DNA of 64,000 bases from Terriglobia bacterium (GTDB lineage: Bacteria > Acidobacteriota > Terriglobia > Terriglobales > Acidobacteriaceae): assembly GCA_020073015.1 (NCBI GenBank), contig JAIQFZ010000008.1, positions 58,251 through 122,250 on the forward strand, read 5' to 3'. Below the pieces are notes generated by a model that was given only the letters and a program-made list of their open reading frames with translations, did no database searches and was not told the origin of the DNA. A program made the translations under genes and the position numbers. Positions 9,921 through 19,367 of this stretch are shown piece after piece (positions within the stretch are counted from its first letter, which is position 1; every line of letters starts with the position of its first letter).

Positions 9921-10328
9921 CTAGCGTTTTGCGATTTCGCAGGATCCACGCTCAACGTGCTTACTGACGATCGGCAATTCGAGTTCTTTCTGGTTCGGCA
10001 CGTTCACATACATCACACTTCGGGTCAGCCGGAGTTGAATCTTTTGATTGGGGCTGAACACGGACGGCACGAAGTCATACCACGATTGGTAGCGCGCCAC
10101 GTAGGTGCCGCAATTCACGTGCACGGCCACGTCATAGGCGTACGTTTCGGGATCCGCTAACGGGGCGTCGCTGGGGTTTTGTCCCGAGGCATTTTCATGG
10201 CGCTCATGCTGGTCGACGCGCACGACCGTTCCTTCGACGTACTGCTTGGTCTTTGACTCTTTGGCAAACGCACACACAACGGACAAGAGACTGGCCAGAA
10301 TGGCGGATACAATAACGATCTTTTTCAT
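9921..10328 (-). CDS. Small secreted protein of unknown function
   Basis: A 135-residue protein. The start at MKKIVIVSAILASLL is supported by GGGAGGACCC directly before the ATG and by a clean signal peptide (cleavage near CAFAKES). The mature part has alternating short strands (YVEGTVVRVDQH, YDVAVHVNCG, IQLRLTRSVMYV) and two cysteines, suggesting a small periplasmic beta-fold. No domain was recognised. A LYNRPPPS-type gene lies directly upstream on the same strand (stop to start gap about 120 bases), so the two may be co-transcribed. Confidence 0.7.
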   Translation of the reverse strand: MKKIVIVSAILASLLSVVCAFAKESKTKQYVEGTVVRVDQHERHENASGQNPSDAPLADPETYAYDVAVHVNCGTYVARYQSWYDFVPSVFSPNQKIQLRLTRSVMYVNVPNQKELELPIVSKHVERGSCEIAKR

Positions 10329-10449
10329 GGGTCCTCCCAGGGAAAATTCCCAATCAGCTTCCCAGGGCCGCCATAACCGTCGACTTCCAGAAAAAACCTG
10401 AAGAAGCCTAGCGAGCAACTCAGAAGCGATGGGTTGATTTGGTCGTCAG

Positions 10450-10791
10450 CTACAGGAAGGAAGTCGAGGGCGGAGGACGGTTGTAAAGAGACTCCGTGAG
10501 TTGGACCGTGCGGATCTGCTCTTCGATCGGCGGAGCGTGTGGCGCCACCACCGGAAGCAGGATCGCGCTCCAGTTCGAGACCGGGCTCGTCAGCACAAAG
10601 GCATCTGCGTCAAGATGCTGTCGCAGGGCATGCGAGGGGTCCGCCTGGGCGACAGGATGGTCGAAATAGACGCCGTGGAATGTGCGGGTTGCGAGGCTGA
10701 CGGAGATTGCAAGGAGGGCGAGCAAGACCACAACATGCCGGCCCGAAAACCGCTTGTTTTCGCCACGAATCAGATCGGATCTCCGCCCCAT
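10450..10791 (-). CDS. Small membrane-anchored/secreted protein with LYNRPPPS motif, paralogue 2
   Basis: A 113-residue paralogue of the protein at 7040-7378. It shows the same design: basic N-terminus, one hydrophobic helix (VVVLLALLAISVSLATR), a variable middle with RQHL, and an end reading ESLYNRPPPSTSFL. The two differ widely between these landmarks, so the shared ends look selected. It lies upstream of a small secreted protein gene on the same strand. No known domain; a structural or regulatory role at the membrane is only a guess. Confidence 0.62.
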   Translation of the reverse strand: MGRRSDLIRGENKRFSGRHVVVLLALLAISVSLATRTFHGVYFDHPVAQADPSHALRQHLDADAFVLTSPVSNWSAILLPVVAPHAPPIEEQIRTVQLTESLYNRPPPSTSFL

Positions 10792-11115
10792 CTCTGCTCA
10801 GTATGCTAACCGAGACTGACAGAAAGTCAACCGCTCCGTCGTTACGCAGGTGAATCGGTCAATCGAAAGGCCGATACCTGATTACCGAGCGGGCGCGCCC
10901 AGGGTAATGAGATCTCTTCTGATGATTGCAGGCGGGTACGAACCCGCACCGCGCGGCCGGCGCTATGAGATGGACCGTTACCCGGAACCTGTGCGCGCTA
11001 CCGCTCTCCTCTTCAATGTTAGACGCGCAAAATCATGACCTCGGTGGTCTGCGCGGTGGGAGCCGATGCTGTGAGGTCGAGCACGGGCCAACTTCTGCGT
11101 GCTACATTTGGGGAA
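10792..11115. other. Divergent intergenic region before the sigma factor gene
   Basis: About 320 bases between the divergent LYNRPPPS gene and the ECF sigma gene. It probably holds both promoters. In-frame codons upstream of 11116 exist but look non-coding. No repeat or RNA was recognised. Confidence 0.4.
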
Positions 11116-11709
11116 ATGCGTTCCGAAGTCGATCAGGCTCTTTTGTTGTTGAAGCGCGGGGACAGCGCCGCGCTGGAGGAAGCCGTCGCGCTCCTGCAAC
11201 GCTCCGTGTTTGCCTTCAGCATGAGGGTCTGCGGACAACGCCAGGACGCCGAAGACACCATGCAGGAAGTGCTGGTGAAGTCGTTGCCCTACCTGCCCAA
11301 GTTCGACAATGCCAAAGCGCTGGCCGTGTGGCTGTACAAGGTAGCGAAGAACCGCTGCCTGATGAGCCGCCGCAAAAGCAAGTTTGCGCCGGACCACGAA
11401 CTCTCGCTCGAAGAGTTAATGCCCGACAGAAAAGACCTGGAGAAGCTCGACAGCAGTGAGGCGGTGAATCCGGAAGACTCCGCCATCCGCGGCCAGCAAA
11501 GGGAGCGATTGCGAAGCGTCATTCGCACCCTGCCGCCGCAATACCGCATCGTCCTGGTGCTGCGTGACATGGAAGGCCTGACGGACGAAGAAGTGGCGGA
11601 AATCACTGGCCTGCGTCCGGGCACCGTTCGGGTCCGACTGCACCACTGTCAGATTACCTGGATGGGCAATTGGACGACTTTTCCTGTGAAGAACTGCAGA
11701 CGCACCTGA
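11116..11709 (+). CDS. ECF-type sigma-70 factor, frame lost near its C-terminus
   Basis: An RNA polymerase sigma factor of the extracytoplasmic-function type. I use the ATG giving MRSEVDQALLLL (an in-frame ATG lies 81 bases upstream). Region 2 is seen around RQDAEDTMQEVLVK...AVWLYKVAKNRCL, and region 4 around LPPQYRIVLVLRDMEGLTDEEVAEITGLRPGTVRVRLH. After that point normal members continue with a short basic helix, but here the frame runs into unrelated residues. A zf-HC2 zinc-binding segment appears at once in another frame (11646-11873). A small deletion or sequencing error near 11,640-11,646 explains both. The protein probably ended in, or was coupled to, an anti-sigma-like zinc domain. Confidence 0.85.
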   Translation: MRSEVDQALLLLKRGDSAALEEAVALLQRSVFAFSMRVCGQRQDAEDTMQEVLVKSLPYLPKFDNAKALAVWLYKVAKNRCLMSRRKSKFAPDHELSLEELMPDRKDLEKLDSSEAVNPEDSAIRGQQRERLRSVIRTLPPQYRIVLVLRDMEGLTDEEVAEITGLRPGTVRVRLHHCQITWMGNWTTFPVKNCRRT

Positions 11710-11873
11710 ACGACTGCCAACCTTGCCTGAAATTCCTCCGCAGCCTGGAAACCAGCATTCAGAAGTGCCGCCAGTCGCCCGCGGAGTGTCCGGATCGTGC
11801 CAAAGAGGGGGTGCTGCGCAAGCGGCTACTGGCTGCATATAGCCGGGCGCTGGCTGGCGCTGGTAGCGGATGA
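11646..11873 (+). pseudogene. Displaced zf-HC2 (anti-sigma-like) segment of the sigma gene
   Basis: In this frame the sequence reads LSDYLDGQLDDFSCEELQ followed by THLNDCQPC, which carries the C-x(n)-H-x3-C-x2-C pattern of zf-HC2 zinc-binding anti-sigma domains. It has no convincing start of its own (an ATG at 11670 would cut the domain in half) and begins exactly where the sigma factor frame fails. I read it as the continuation of the sigma gene, as a C-terminal domain or tightly coupled partner, shifted by a short deletion. It ends AGAGSG at a TGA at 11871-11873. Confidence 0.6.
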
Positions 11874-11945
11874 GAAGGCGTCTCGCAAATGGCTGGCTAG
11901 GGCCGCTAGTGTAATGGCGCCGTTCGGACGAGGATCAATTCGCTT

Positions 11946-12383
11946 ATGTCATTACCGCGAACAGGGGTGTTATTGTTACTGGTTCTATCTCTCAGCTGTC
12001 CTGCACAGGTTGAACTGTCGGGCTGTCGTTCGTACGAACCTGCCGTTGTAGCCCTGCACGGCACACTGGTCCGCAAGACTTTCGCGGGACCGCCCAACTA
12101 TCGCGATATTCGCAAGGGCGACAAGGCTGAAACGTATTGGTTGCTAAATCTGGACTCGCCGATTTGCCTGAATGAGGACAAAGCTGAACCTGATCTCAAC
12201 CCGGCCCAGAAGAACGTGCGCAGAGTCCAACTGGTGCTCGACCAAGAGGCCTACGAGCACTTTAAGGCGATGTTGGGCAAAAGAGTTGTTGCAACAGGTT
12301 CGCTGTTCGGAGCACATACGGGACATCACCACACACCGGTCTTGCTGAGAGTCAGCAGTCTCGAACAACCGCACTGGAATTAG
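11946..12383 (+). CDS. DUF4431-containing secreted protein
   Basis: A 145-residue exported protein with an N-terminal signal sequence (LLLLVLSLSCPAQ). The core matches the DUF4431 pattern: a Gly-Thr-Leu-x-Arg strand, then YWLLNLDSPICLNEDKAE, and a closing GSLFGAHTGHHHTPVLL. The His-rich FGAHTGHHHTPV motif is the hallmark and could bind metal, though no function is established for the family. It stands alone between the sigma factor and OsmC genes, on the same strand, and could be a target of that sigma factor; this is not shown by the sequence. Confidence 0.75.
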   Translation: MSLPRTGVLLLLVLSLSCPAQVELSGCRSYEPAVVALHGTLVRKTFAGPPNYRDIRKGDKAETYWLLNLDSPICLNEDKAEPDLNPAQKNVRRVQLVLDQEAYEHFKAMLGKRVVATGSLFGAHTGHHHTPVLLRVSSLEQPHWN

Positions 12384-12587
12384 ACATGGGTGACTAGTGG
12401 GAACAGGCAATTTCACGACCTATTTTGGGTGCACTCTACCGAGGATTGTCAGGGGAATCTGGCCCGGTTTCCTATGAAAACATAGTAGAACAACCTCATT
12501 TCGATTCCCCGATTTTCTCTGTAACAAATCCCCCTCTCCTGCATTTATCCGTATGGATCCCGCATAGGGATTCCGCAGGGGGATCGG

Positions 12588-13052
12588 ATGATTTCCGCCA
12601 AAGTTGAACTCACGCAAGCACTGAACCAGCAGAGACAGTTTGTTGCCCGGACCGGCAGCGAGCACCACCTGATCCTGGACGATGCCGCCGGAGGCACGGG
12701 GCCCAAGCCTATCGAGCTGGTGGCCGTGGCGCTGGCGGGCTGCACTGCGTTCGATGTAATCACCGTTCTGCGCCAGAAGTACCATCAGAAGATCACCGGG
12801 TACGAAGTGCGGGTCGAGGCCGATCAGGCCGAGCGCCCACCGCAGGTGTTCACCGCCGTCCGCATCCATCACGTTGTCACCGGCGTGGATGTGGACGCGC
12901 CCGCGTTGGAAGAAGCCATCCGGCTGTCTGAAGAAAAGTACTGCTCGGTCGGCGCCATGGTGCAGAAGACCGCCAGCCTGCACACGACCTATGAAATCGT
13001 GGCCGAGAAGACGGAATGGATGAGAGCCGCACAACCGGCGTCTCGATCTTGA
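12588..13052 (+). CDS. OsmC family protein
   Basis: A 154-residue OsmC/Ohr-superfamily protein, a class of thiol-dependent peroxidases and relatives of unknown substrate. Seen are the GPKPIELVAVALAGCTAFDV helix with the first conserved Cys and, about 80 residues later, LSEEKYCSVGAMVQKTA with the second Cys, the pair used in peroxide reduction. The start is preceded by AGGGGGATCGG. The gene lies upstream of the TolC-MFP-RND-DUF2892 set on the same strand, with a palindrome between. OsmC and DUF2892 genes often accompany sulfur or redox functions, so this set may respond to thiol or peroxide stress (inference). Confidence 0.88.
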   Translation: MISAKVELTQALNQQRQFVARTGSEHHLILDDAAGGTGPKPIELVAVALAGCTAFDVITVLRQKYHQKITGYEVRVEADQAERPPQVFTAVRIHHVVTGVDVDAPALEEAIRLSEEKYCSVGAMVQKTASLHTTYEIVAEKTEWMRAAQPASRS

Positions 13053-13066
13053 TTCATCCAGTGGAG

Positions 13067-13087
13067 GAACGGGCGCCTCGCCCGTTC
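13067..13087. repeat. GGGCG/CGCCC palindrome, copy 1
   Basis: A perfect 9-bp stem (GAACGGGCG / CGCCCGTTC) with a 3-nt loop, just after the osmC stop codon. Similar palindromes lie at 33174-33192, 36708-36729 and 39242-39261. It may act as a bidirectional terminator or be a REP-like element. Confidence 0.65.
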
Positions 13088-13149
13088 AGCCGCGGGGGAC
13101 GCCCGGCTCTCCATCACATAGTTGGCTCGATATTATCGGGAGAAGCAGG

Positions 13150-14472
13150 ATGCAGGTGATGTCAAGAAATGTTTTGCGGTTTAGCGGCGTGGGCTGGGTT
13201 CTAGGCATGACCGCGATCTGTTTGTTGCTGACGCAATCCATGCTCGCCCAGGCGCCCTCTGAACTCTCCCCGCTTTCCGTGTCGCAAGCGGTGAATATCG
13301 CGTTGGAGAAAAATCCCCTGAAAAAAGCCGCTCTGGCCGACACTCGGGCAGCCTCGGCGGGCGTCCTCGAAGCGCGCTCGTTCCTGATGCCGCACCTCAC
13401 GTTCTCTGAGACGGCCACCCGCGGGAATGATCCGGTATACGTGTTTGGCAGCAAGCTGCGGCAGCAGCGCTTCGCCGCCGACGATTTCACCCTCAACCGG
13501 CTGAACACTCCGCTGCCGTACGGGAATTTCTCTACTCGCTTTGGTGGAACCTGGAACCTGTTCGATTCGTTCGCGAGTTGGCACGGTATCAGGCGAGCCC
13601 AGGACATGAATGCCGCCGCCGCCCACCAACTTGACCGCACCAGTCAGGAGATCGTGTTTCGCGTCGTGCAGGCCTATTACGGCGCGCTCCTGGCGGGCAA
13701 GCAGGTGGAGGCCGCCGACCAGGCGGAAAAGACCGCCAAGTCCATCCTAGACCGTAGCCAGGGACGGTTTGACAGCGGCGTTGCCGTGGAGTCTGATCTG
13801 CTCAGCGCCAAGGTTCGTCTGGCAGCCCGAGAGCAGGAACTGATTCGGGCCAGAAATAATCTCGCGTTAGCTCTCGCGCAACTGAACACCGCGATGGGCA
13901 TGCCCGCCGATTCGCCGTACCAACCCGTAGCGCCCGCGGTCGACCGGGACCTTCCGGCGCCCGCACTTGCCGAGATGGAGCAAAAGGCACTCGCGAATCG
14001 TCCGGACTTGAAGCGGATCGATGCCCAGCAGGCCGCTCAGCAGCAGAGTGTGTCGATCGCCAAGTCCTCCTTTGGTCCGCGCCTGAACGCGTTCGCGGGC
14101 TGGGAAATGGACAACCCAACCTTCGTCGCTGGCGGTGGCGGCAACAACTGGCTGGGCGGGGTCGAACTCCAGTTCGACATTTTTCAGGGCGGCGCGAAAC
14201 GGGCGGCGCTTTCCCGCGAACGCGCCCTGGCAGATAAGGTAGCGGCGATGAAGCAGGTGGCCAGCGACGGTGTCCGCCTGGAAGTGCGCCAGGCATATTA
14301 CGACCAGGATTCGAATCGCCAGCAGGTGAGCGTGGCGCGCGCGTCAATCGCCCAGGCGAAAGAGAGTTTGCGCATCAACCAGGACCGCTACGACGGTGGC
14401 CTGATTACGCTGAAGAAGCGGCGCATCGCAGTCAAGCCGACTACTGGTCGGCCCTCTATCAGTTCTATGTGA
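13150..14472 (+). CDS. TolC-family outer membrane protein, frameshifted near the C-terminus
   Basis: An outer membrane efflux factor with a signal peptide (cut near MLAQAPSEL) and two OEP helical repeats. GGGAG lies 7 bases before the start. The frame as read ends at 14472 with an atypical tail (KKRRIAVKPTTG). In another frame the expected continuation is plain: EEAAHRSQADYW and LYQFYVSYANLELASGTL, ending at a TGA at 14535-14537 that overlaps the next gene's ATG by four bases. About 6-8 residues are missing at 14,410-14,420, where CGCT occurs at the break; a short deletion between direct repeats would fit. The intact gene would span 13150-14537, the first gene of a TolC-MFP-RND set. Confidence 0.85.
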   Translation: MQVMSRNVLRFSGVGWVLGMTAICLLLTQSMLAQAPSELSPLSVSQAVNIALEKNPLKKAALADTRAASAGVLEARSFLMPHLTFSETATRGNDPVYVFGSKLRQQRFAADDFTLNRLNTPLPYGNFSTRFGGTWNLFDSFASWHGIRRAQDMNAAAAHQLDRTSQEIVFRVVQAYYGALLAGKQVEAADQAEKTAKSILDRSQGRFDSGVAVESDLLSAKVRLAAREQELIRARNNLALALAQLNTAMGMPADSPYQPVAPAVDRDLPAPALAEMEQKALANRPDLKRIDAQQAAQQQSVSIAKSSFGPRLNAFAGWEMDNPTFVAGGGGNNWLGGVELQFDIFQGGAKRAALSRERALADKVAAMKQVASDGVRLEVRQAYYDQDSNRQQVSVARASIAQAKESLRINQDRYDGGLITLKKRRIAVKPTTGRPSISSM

Positions 14473-14533
14473 GCTACGCCAATCTGGAATTGGCCAGCGG
14501 AACCCTGACTTCGCAATCACTAGTGGTGATGCC

Positions 14534-15694
14534 ATGAACCTGACGACCAAAACACAACGAAACGACGGGAGGCCACTTCCGGTGATCAGACAATTACTCC
14601 TGGTTCCGATTCTGTTGGCGCTCGCGGCATTCATCGGATGCTCGAGCGAGCGCGAGACCGCGAGCGCTGCGCCCGAAACCGTGAGCAACCTTTCCTTGTT
14701 CACGGTGTACGCGACCAATGTTCCCGACTTGGCAGAGGAAGTGGGAACGGTGCGCGCTGTCCAAACCAGCCAACTGGCCAGCCAGATGATGGGCAACATC
14801 GTCGAAATCCGCGTCCACGAGGGAGACCGCGTCCGGCGCGGACAAGTGCTGGCCGTGATCGACGAGGCCCAGCCGCGTGCCAGTGTCGACCGCGCTACCG
14901 CCGCCGAGTTGGCCTCCGGGCAGGAGATATCGGCTGCCGATTCCGATTTTGCGCTGGCCGAGTCGACCTTCAAGCGCTACCAAACTTTGTACGACAGAAA
15001 ATCCGTGAGCCCGCAGGAATTCGACGAAGTCAAAGCCCGCTATCAGGCGACGCAGGCGCGGCGCGATATGGCCCACGCCGGGCAAGCCCAGGCCAAGGCG
15101 GCCCTTCAACAAGCGCATACCGCGCTCTCTTACACCCGCGTGCTTGCCCCATTCGATGGTGTGGTGACGGAGAAGAAAGCGGATGTCGGCACCCTGGCCA
15201 GTCCCGGCATGCCACTGTTCACGGTGGAAGACGTGCGCCGCTATCGCCTCGAAGCCGCCGTGAACGAGACTGATCTCCGCTATGTGCGCGCCGGCCAGCA
15301 GGTGCCAATTCTCATCGATGCCCTGGGCGACAAGGAACTCAAAGGCAAAGTTGCGGAGATTGTTCCCGCTGCCGATCCAGACAGCCGTACCTTTCTCGTA
15401 AAACTTGATCTGCCCGCCGACCCGGCTTTGCGTTCGGGACTCTTCGGCCGGGCTCACTTTACGCGCGGCGAACGAACGTCGATCCTCATTCCACGCTCCG
15501 CCGTGGTGGAGCGCGGGCAACTGCAAGGCGTCTACATACTGGATCAGAAGAAGATTGCGAATCTGCGCTACCTCACGCTCGGCAAAACCTCGGGACAGCA
15601 GGTCGAAGTGCTGGCGGGTCTGCAGGACGGCGAGAGCGTGATTGCTGAACCAGGCAGCCGGGAACTCGGCGGCAAGAAGATCGAATCGCGTTAG
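14534..15694 (+). CDS. Efflux RND periplasmic adaptor lipoprotein
   Basis: A 386-residue HlyD-type membrane fusion protein. The N-terminus has a lipoprotein signal with lipobox AAFIGC, so it is probably tethered to the inner membrane by lipid. The biotinyl/lipoyl half-motif IVEIRVHEGDRVRRGQVLAVID, a coiled-coil hairpin (about residues 115-195), the second half VLAPFDGVVTEKKADVG and the beta-barrel follow. The start overlaps the corrected end of the upstream TolC gene by ATGA, so both are coupled. The RND permease gene starts 168 bases downstream, after a palindromic repeat. Confidence 0.92.
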   Translation: MNLTTKTQRNDGRPLPVIRQLLLVPILLALAAFIGCSSERETASAAPETVSNLSLFTVYATNVPDLAEEVGTVRAVQTSQLASQMMGNIVEIRVHEGDRVRRGQVLAVIDEAQPRASVDRATAAELASGQEISAADSDFALAESTFKRYQTLYDRKSVSPQEFDEVKARYQATQARRDMAHAGQAQAKAALQQAHTALSYTRVLAPFDGVVTEKKADVGTLASPGMPLFTVEDVRRYRLEAAVNETDLRYVRAGQQVPILIDALGDKELKGKVAEIVPAADPDSRTFLVKLDLPADPALRSGLFGRAHFTRGERTSILIPRSAVVERGQLQGVYILDQKKIANLRYLTLGKTSGQQVEVLAGLQDGESVIAEPGSRELGGKKIESR

Positions 15695-15723
15695 CAGGCC
15701 ACGGGAAATCTCGGTCTGGAGCT

Positions 15724-15796
15724 TGATTTTGGGTGGCGCAGCGCTTCAGCGCTGCGGTAACTGAATTGTTTTGAATGCGGCTTCAGCCGCTGAGGT
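15724..15796. repeat. Double palindrome repeat R1, copy 1
   Basis: Two palindromes in a row: GCAGCGCTTCAGCGCTGC (15738-15755) and GCGGCTTCAGCCGC (15777-15790), preceded by TGATTTTGGGTGGC and followed by TGAGGT. A second copy with the same order lies at 19368-19443, beyond the RND and DUF2892 genes. Confidence 0.8.
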
Positions 15797-15862
15797 CGCA
15801 CTTTCCGCACCCAAGCTGGTCTTTCAGCGATCTGCTAGGGAGTCGGACTAGAGAACTTAAAG

Positions 15863-18800
15863 ATGAGCGCCGCCAATCACAACACGGAACATTCCCCGGA
15901 CCAGCACCCGGCTCTTCGCCTGGCCGGACGGATCGCCCACGCCTTCATCGATTCCAAGCTGACTCCGCTGGTGATCGTAGCCGCGCTGTTGTTGGGCGCA
16001 TTCGCGATCCTCCAGACTCCCCGCGAAGAGGAACCGCAGATCGTGGTTCCAATGCTCGACGTGTTTGTGCAGATGCCGGGAGCGTCGTCCCAGGAAGTGG
16101 CGCAGCGCGTCAGCCTGCCGATGGAGAGGTTGCTCCGCGAAGTCCCGGGCGTTGAGTACATTTACTCCATCAGTCATCCCGGTATGAGCATGCTGATCGT
16201 GCGCTTCTACGTGGGCACCAAAGAAGAAGACGCGATCATCAAGACCTATAACAAGCTCTATTCCAATTTCGATCGTATCCCGCCGGGCGTGTCGCAGCCG
16301 CTGATCAAGGCCCGCTCCATTGATGATGTTCCGATCCTGGCGCTCACGCTGTGGGGGAAGGACTACGATTCCTATCGCCTGCGGCGGATCGCAGGAGAGC
16401 TGGAAAACTCTCTCAAACAACTCGACGACGTCTCTGAAACCACGATCATTGGCGGCCAGCCTCGCCAGGTTCGCGTGGTGCTGGATTCGCAGCGTCTCGC
16501 CGCCTACGGCCTTACGCCGGGGGCGGTCGTGGGCCAGCTGCAAGGCGCGAACAGCCGCGGGCAGGCCGGCAGTTTCGCGCGCGACAACCGCGAATTTCAG
16601 GTGGAAGCCGGCATGTTCTTCACCCGCGCCGATGACCTGCGCCAAGTCGTAGTCGGTGTTCACGCCGGGCGCCCTGTCTATCTGCGCGATGTGGTGGAAA
16701 AGATCGACGATGGTCCGGCCGAACCCGCCAATTATGTGCTCTTTGCCAGCGCGAAGGGCGCTGCTGGAACGGCCACAGCGGGTTCCGAATATCCCGCAGT
16801 GACCATCACCCTCGCCAAGCGCAAGGGTACAAATGCGAGCATCATCGCCGATCGAGTGCTGGAAAAAGTCAGCGCCCAGCGTGGTTACATGCTGCCCGAG
16901 AATCTGAACATCACGGTCACACGCAACTATGGCGAAACCGCGAAGGACAAGTCCAACGAACTGCTCAAGCACCTGCTGATCGCGACCCTGTCCGTCACGC
17001 TGCTGATCGCGCTGGCGTTGGGCTGGCGCGAGTCGGGCGTTGTCCTGCTGGCGGTGCCAGTGACCCTGGCGTTCACGCTGGCGATCTTCTACTTCTTCGG
17101 CTACACCCTGAACCGCGTCACCTTATTCGCTCTGATCTTCTCCATCGGCATCCTCGTCGATGACGCCATTGTGGTCGTCGAAAACATTGTTCGTCACTTC
17201 CGCCTGCCTGGGAGTCGTGGACGCTCCCTGGTGGACGTGGCGGTGGAAGCCGTCGACGAAGTCGGCAATCCCACGATTCTCGCGACCTTCGCGGTGATTG
17301 CCGCCATCCTGCCGATGGCGTTCGTGCGCGGCCTGATGGGGCCTTACATGCGGCCCATCCCGGTCGGGGCGTCGGCCGCGATGATGTTCTCCCTCATCGT
17401 CGCTTTTGTCGTTTCGCCGTGGGCGGCGTTGCGCCTCTTGCGTCAATATGCGGGAGACGGCGCACACGGGCAACACGAGTCCGAGGGATGGACCACACGC
17501 TTCTACCGTCGCGTGATGAACCCGCTGATTCTCAACTCGCGCCGCCGCTGGATGTTTTTCGGCGGCGTGGTGGTGTTGCTGCTGGCGGCCGTTGCGTTCG
17601 TTCCGCTGAAGTGGGTGCGCGTGAAGATGCTGCCCTTCGACAACAAGAGCGAGTTCCAGGTCATCATTGACATGCCCGACGGCACACCCCTGGAGCAAAC
17701 GACCCGGGTCGCACAGACCTTGGGCCAATATCTCGCCCAGCAACCGGAAGTTACGAACTACCAGATCTATGCCGGCACCTCGGGACCGTACAACTTCAAC
17801 GGCCTGGTGCGGCACTATTTCCTGCGCCGCCAGACGAACCAGGCCGATATTCAGGTCAACTTGCTCTCGCGTCACGATCGCAAGGCGCAGAGCCATGAGA
17901 TCGCGCGTCGCCTGCGCCCCGAACTGGTCAAACTCGCGGCGCCATTCGGAGCGCGCATCAAAGTGGCGGAAGTCCCGCCCGGCCCGCCTGTGCTGCAGAC
18001 TCTGGTCGCGGAAGTGTACGGGCCGGACTACAGAGGGCAGATTGAACTCGCCGCACAAATCAAAAAGATTTTCCAGCAAACTCCCGGCGTGGTGGATATC
18101 GACTGGTACGTCGAGGACCCACAGACAAAATACGATCTCAAGGTGGACCTCGACAAGGCAGCGCTGCACGGAATCTCAGCTGCCGACGTCACCCGCACCT
18201 TGCAGGTTGGATTGGGCGGCGCCGAAGCCGGTTTGCTGCATGATCCGCAGTCGCGCGAAGACGTTCCAATCCAAGTGCGTCTCTCGCGGCCCGATCGCTC
18301 CGGCATTCAGGATCTGCAAAACCTGAAGCTGCCGACTCCGGCTGGCGGCGAGATCGCGCTCCAGGAAGTCACCCAACTCCATCAGACGACAATCGACACC
18401 AGTGTTTATCGCAAGAACCTGCAACCGGTCGTCTATGTGACCGGAGATGTCGCCGGCGAAGAAGAAAGTCCCGTCTACGCGATCCTGAAGATGGGCGAGG
18501 CGATCGACAAGATCAAGTTGCCCGAAGGTTACGCGGTCAAGCAATACAAAGGCACCACCATGCCCGAGCGCACCGACCGCTATTCCATGAAGTGGGACGG
18601 GGAGTGGCACATCACGGTAGAAGTATTTCGCGATCTCGGTGTGGCGTTCGCCGCGGTGTTAGTGCTGATCTACGTTCTGGTGGTGGGCTGGTTCGGATCG
18701 TTCAAAACACCGCTGGTCATCATGGCGCCGATCCCGTTGACGCTGGTTGGCATCCTGCCCGCGCATGCGCTGCTGGGCGCCTTCTTCACGGCCACGTCGA

Positions 18801-19150
18801 TGATCGGATTCATCGCCGGGGCGGGCATCATCGTGCGGAATTCGATCATCCTGGTAGACTTCATCGAACTGCGCCGTTCGCAGGGCATGTCGCTGGAAGA
18901 CGCGGTGGTCGACGCCGGCGCCGTGCGCTTCCGTCCCATGCTGCTGACCGCGGCTGCGGTCGTGGTGGGCGCGAGCGTGATTTTATTCGATCCGATCTTC
19001 CAGGGTCTCGCACTCTCGCTGATGGCCGGGGAGGTTGCTTCCACGGTTCTGTCGCGCATGGCGGTGCCGGTCCTTTACTACATGAGTGAACGGCGCAACG
19101 CTGTGAAGACAAGCAAGACTCAAATTCCTGCGCAGGAGGTGCATGTATGA
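15863..19150 (+). CDS. RND efflux transporter permease
   Basis: A 1095-residue RND pump. The first TM helix is near residues 30-50, the [14 protein letters not shown] segment at about 433-446 includes the Asp pair of TM4 expected in proton-driven pumps, and the second-half signature [14 protein letters not shown] is near residue 990. Periplasmic loops are of normal size. The sequence class (AcrB/AcrD/AcrF-like with an N-terminal cytoplasmic extension) differs from the pump at 2445-5582. It follows the adaptor gene after a repeat and overlaps the DUF2892 gene by ATGA. Co-occurrence with OsmC and DUF2892 suggests a redox or sulfur-related export role; the substrate is unknown. Confidence 0.94.
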   Translation: MSAANHNTEHSPDQHPALRLAGRIAHAFIDSKLTPLVIVAALLLGAFAILQTPREEEPQIVVPMLDVFVQMPGASSQEVAQRVSLPMERLLREVPGVEYIYSISHPGMSMLIVRFYVGTKEEDAIIKTYNKLYSNFDRIPPGVSQPLIKARSIDDVPILALTLWGKDYDSYRLRRIAGELENSLKQLDDVSETTIIGGQPRQVRVVLDSQRLAAYGLTPGAVVGQLQGANSRGQAGSFARDNREFQVEAGMFFTRADDLRQVVVGVHAGRPVYLRDVVEKIDDGPAEPANYVLFASAKGAAGTATAGSEYPAVTITLAKRKGTNASIIADRVLEKVSAQRGYMLPENLNITVTRNYGETAKDKSNELLKHLLIATLSVTLLIALALGWRESGVVLLAVPVTLAFTLAIFYFFGYTLNRVTLFALIFSIGILVDDAIVVVENIVRHFRLPGSRGRSLVDVAVEAVDEVGNPTILATFAVIAAILPMAFVRGLMGPYMRPIPVGASAAMMFSLIVAFVVSPWAALRLLRQYAGDGAHGQHESEGWTTRFYRRVMNPLILNSRRRWMFFGGVVVLLLAAVAFVPLKWVRVKMLPFDNKSEFQVIIDMPDGTPLEQTTRVAQTLGQYLAQQPEVTNYQIYAGTSGPYNFNGLVRHYFLRRQTNQADIQVNLLSRHDRKAQSHEIARRLRPELVKLAAPFGARIKVAEVPPGPPVLQTLVAEVYGPDYRGQIELAAQIKKIFQQTPGVVDIDWYVEDPQTKYDLKVDLDKAALHGISAADVTRTLQVGLGGAEAGLLHDPQSREDVPIQVRLSRPDRSGIQDLQNLKLPTPAGGEIALQEVTQLHQTTIDTSVYRKNLQPVVYVTGDVAGEEESPVYAILKMGEAIDKIKLPEGYAVKQYKGTTMPERTDRYSMKWDGEWHITVEVFRDLGVAFAAVLVLIYVLVVGWFGSFKTPLVIMAPIPLTLVGILPAHALLGAFFTATSMIGFIAGAGIIVRNSIILVDFIELRRSQGMSLEDAVVDAGAVRFRPMLLTAAAVVVGASVILFDPIFQGLALSLMAGEVASTVLSRMAVPVLYYMSERRNAVKTSKTQIPAQEVHV

Positions 19151-19338
19151 CCGTAGAACGCGGACTTCGCCTGATGGCCGGGGCGTTCATTCTTCTCTCG
19201 ATGGGACTCGGACACTGGGTCAATCCTTATTGGTATCTGTTCACCGCCTTTGTCGGGCTGAACCTGTTCCAATCCGGCCTGAGCAACTGGTGTCCGGCCA
19301 TGTGGATGCTGAAGAAGCTGGGACTCAGGGAGTCCTAA
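19147..19338 (+). CDS. DUF2892 (YgaP-like transmembrane) protein
   Basis: A 63-residue protein with two membrane helices ([18 protein letters not shown] and [17 protein letters not shown]), then [16 protein letters not shown]. The NWCPAMWML segment with its single Cys is the hallmark of the DUF2892/YgaP TM family, which in other bacteria is fused to rhodanese or accompanies sulfide/thiosulfate handling genes. Its start overlaps the RND stop codon by four bases, so it is made with the pump. Likely membrane partner or redox accessory of the exporter (inference). Confidence 0.88.
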   Translation: MTVERGLRLMAGAFILLSMGLGHWVNPYWYLFTAFVGLNLFQSGLSNWCPAMWMLKKLGLRES

Positions 19339-19367
19339 CAGGCTGCGAAAAAACTCGATGTGGCAGT

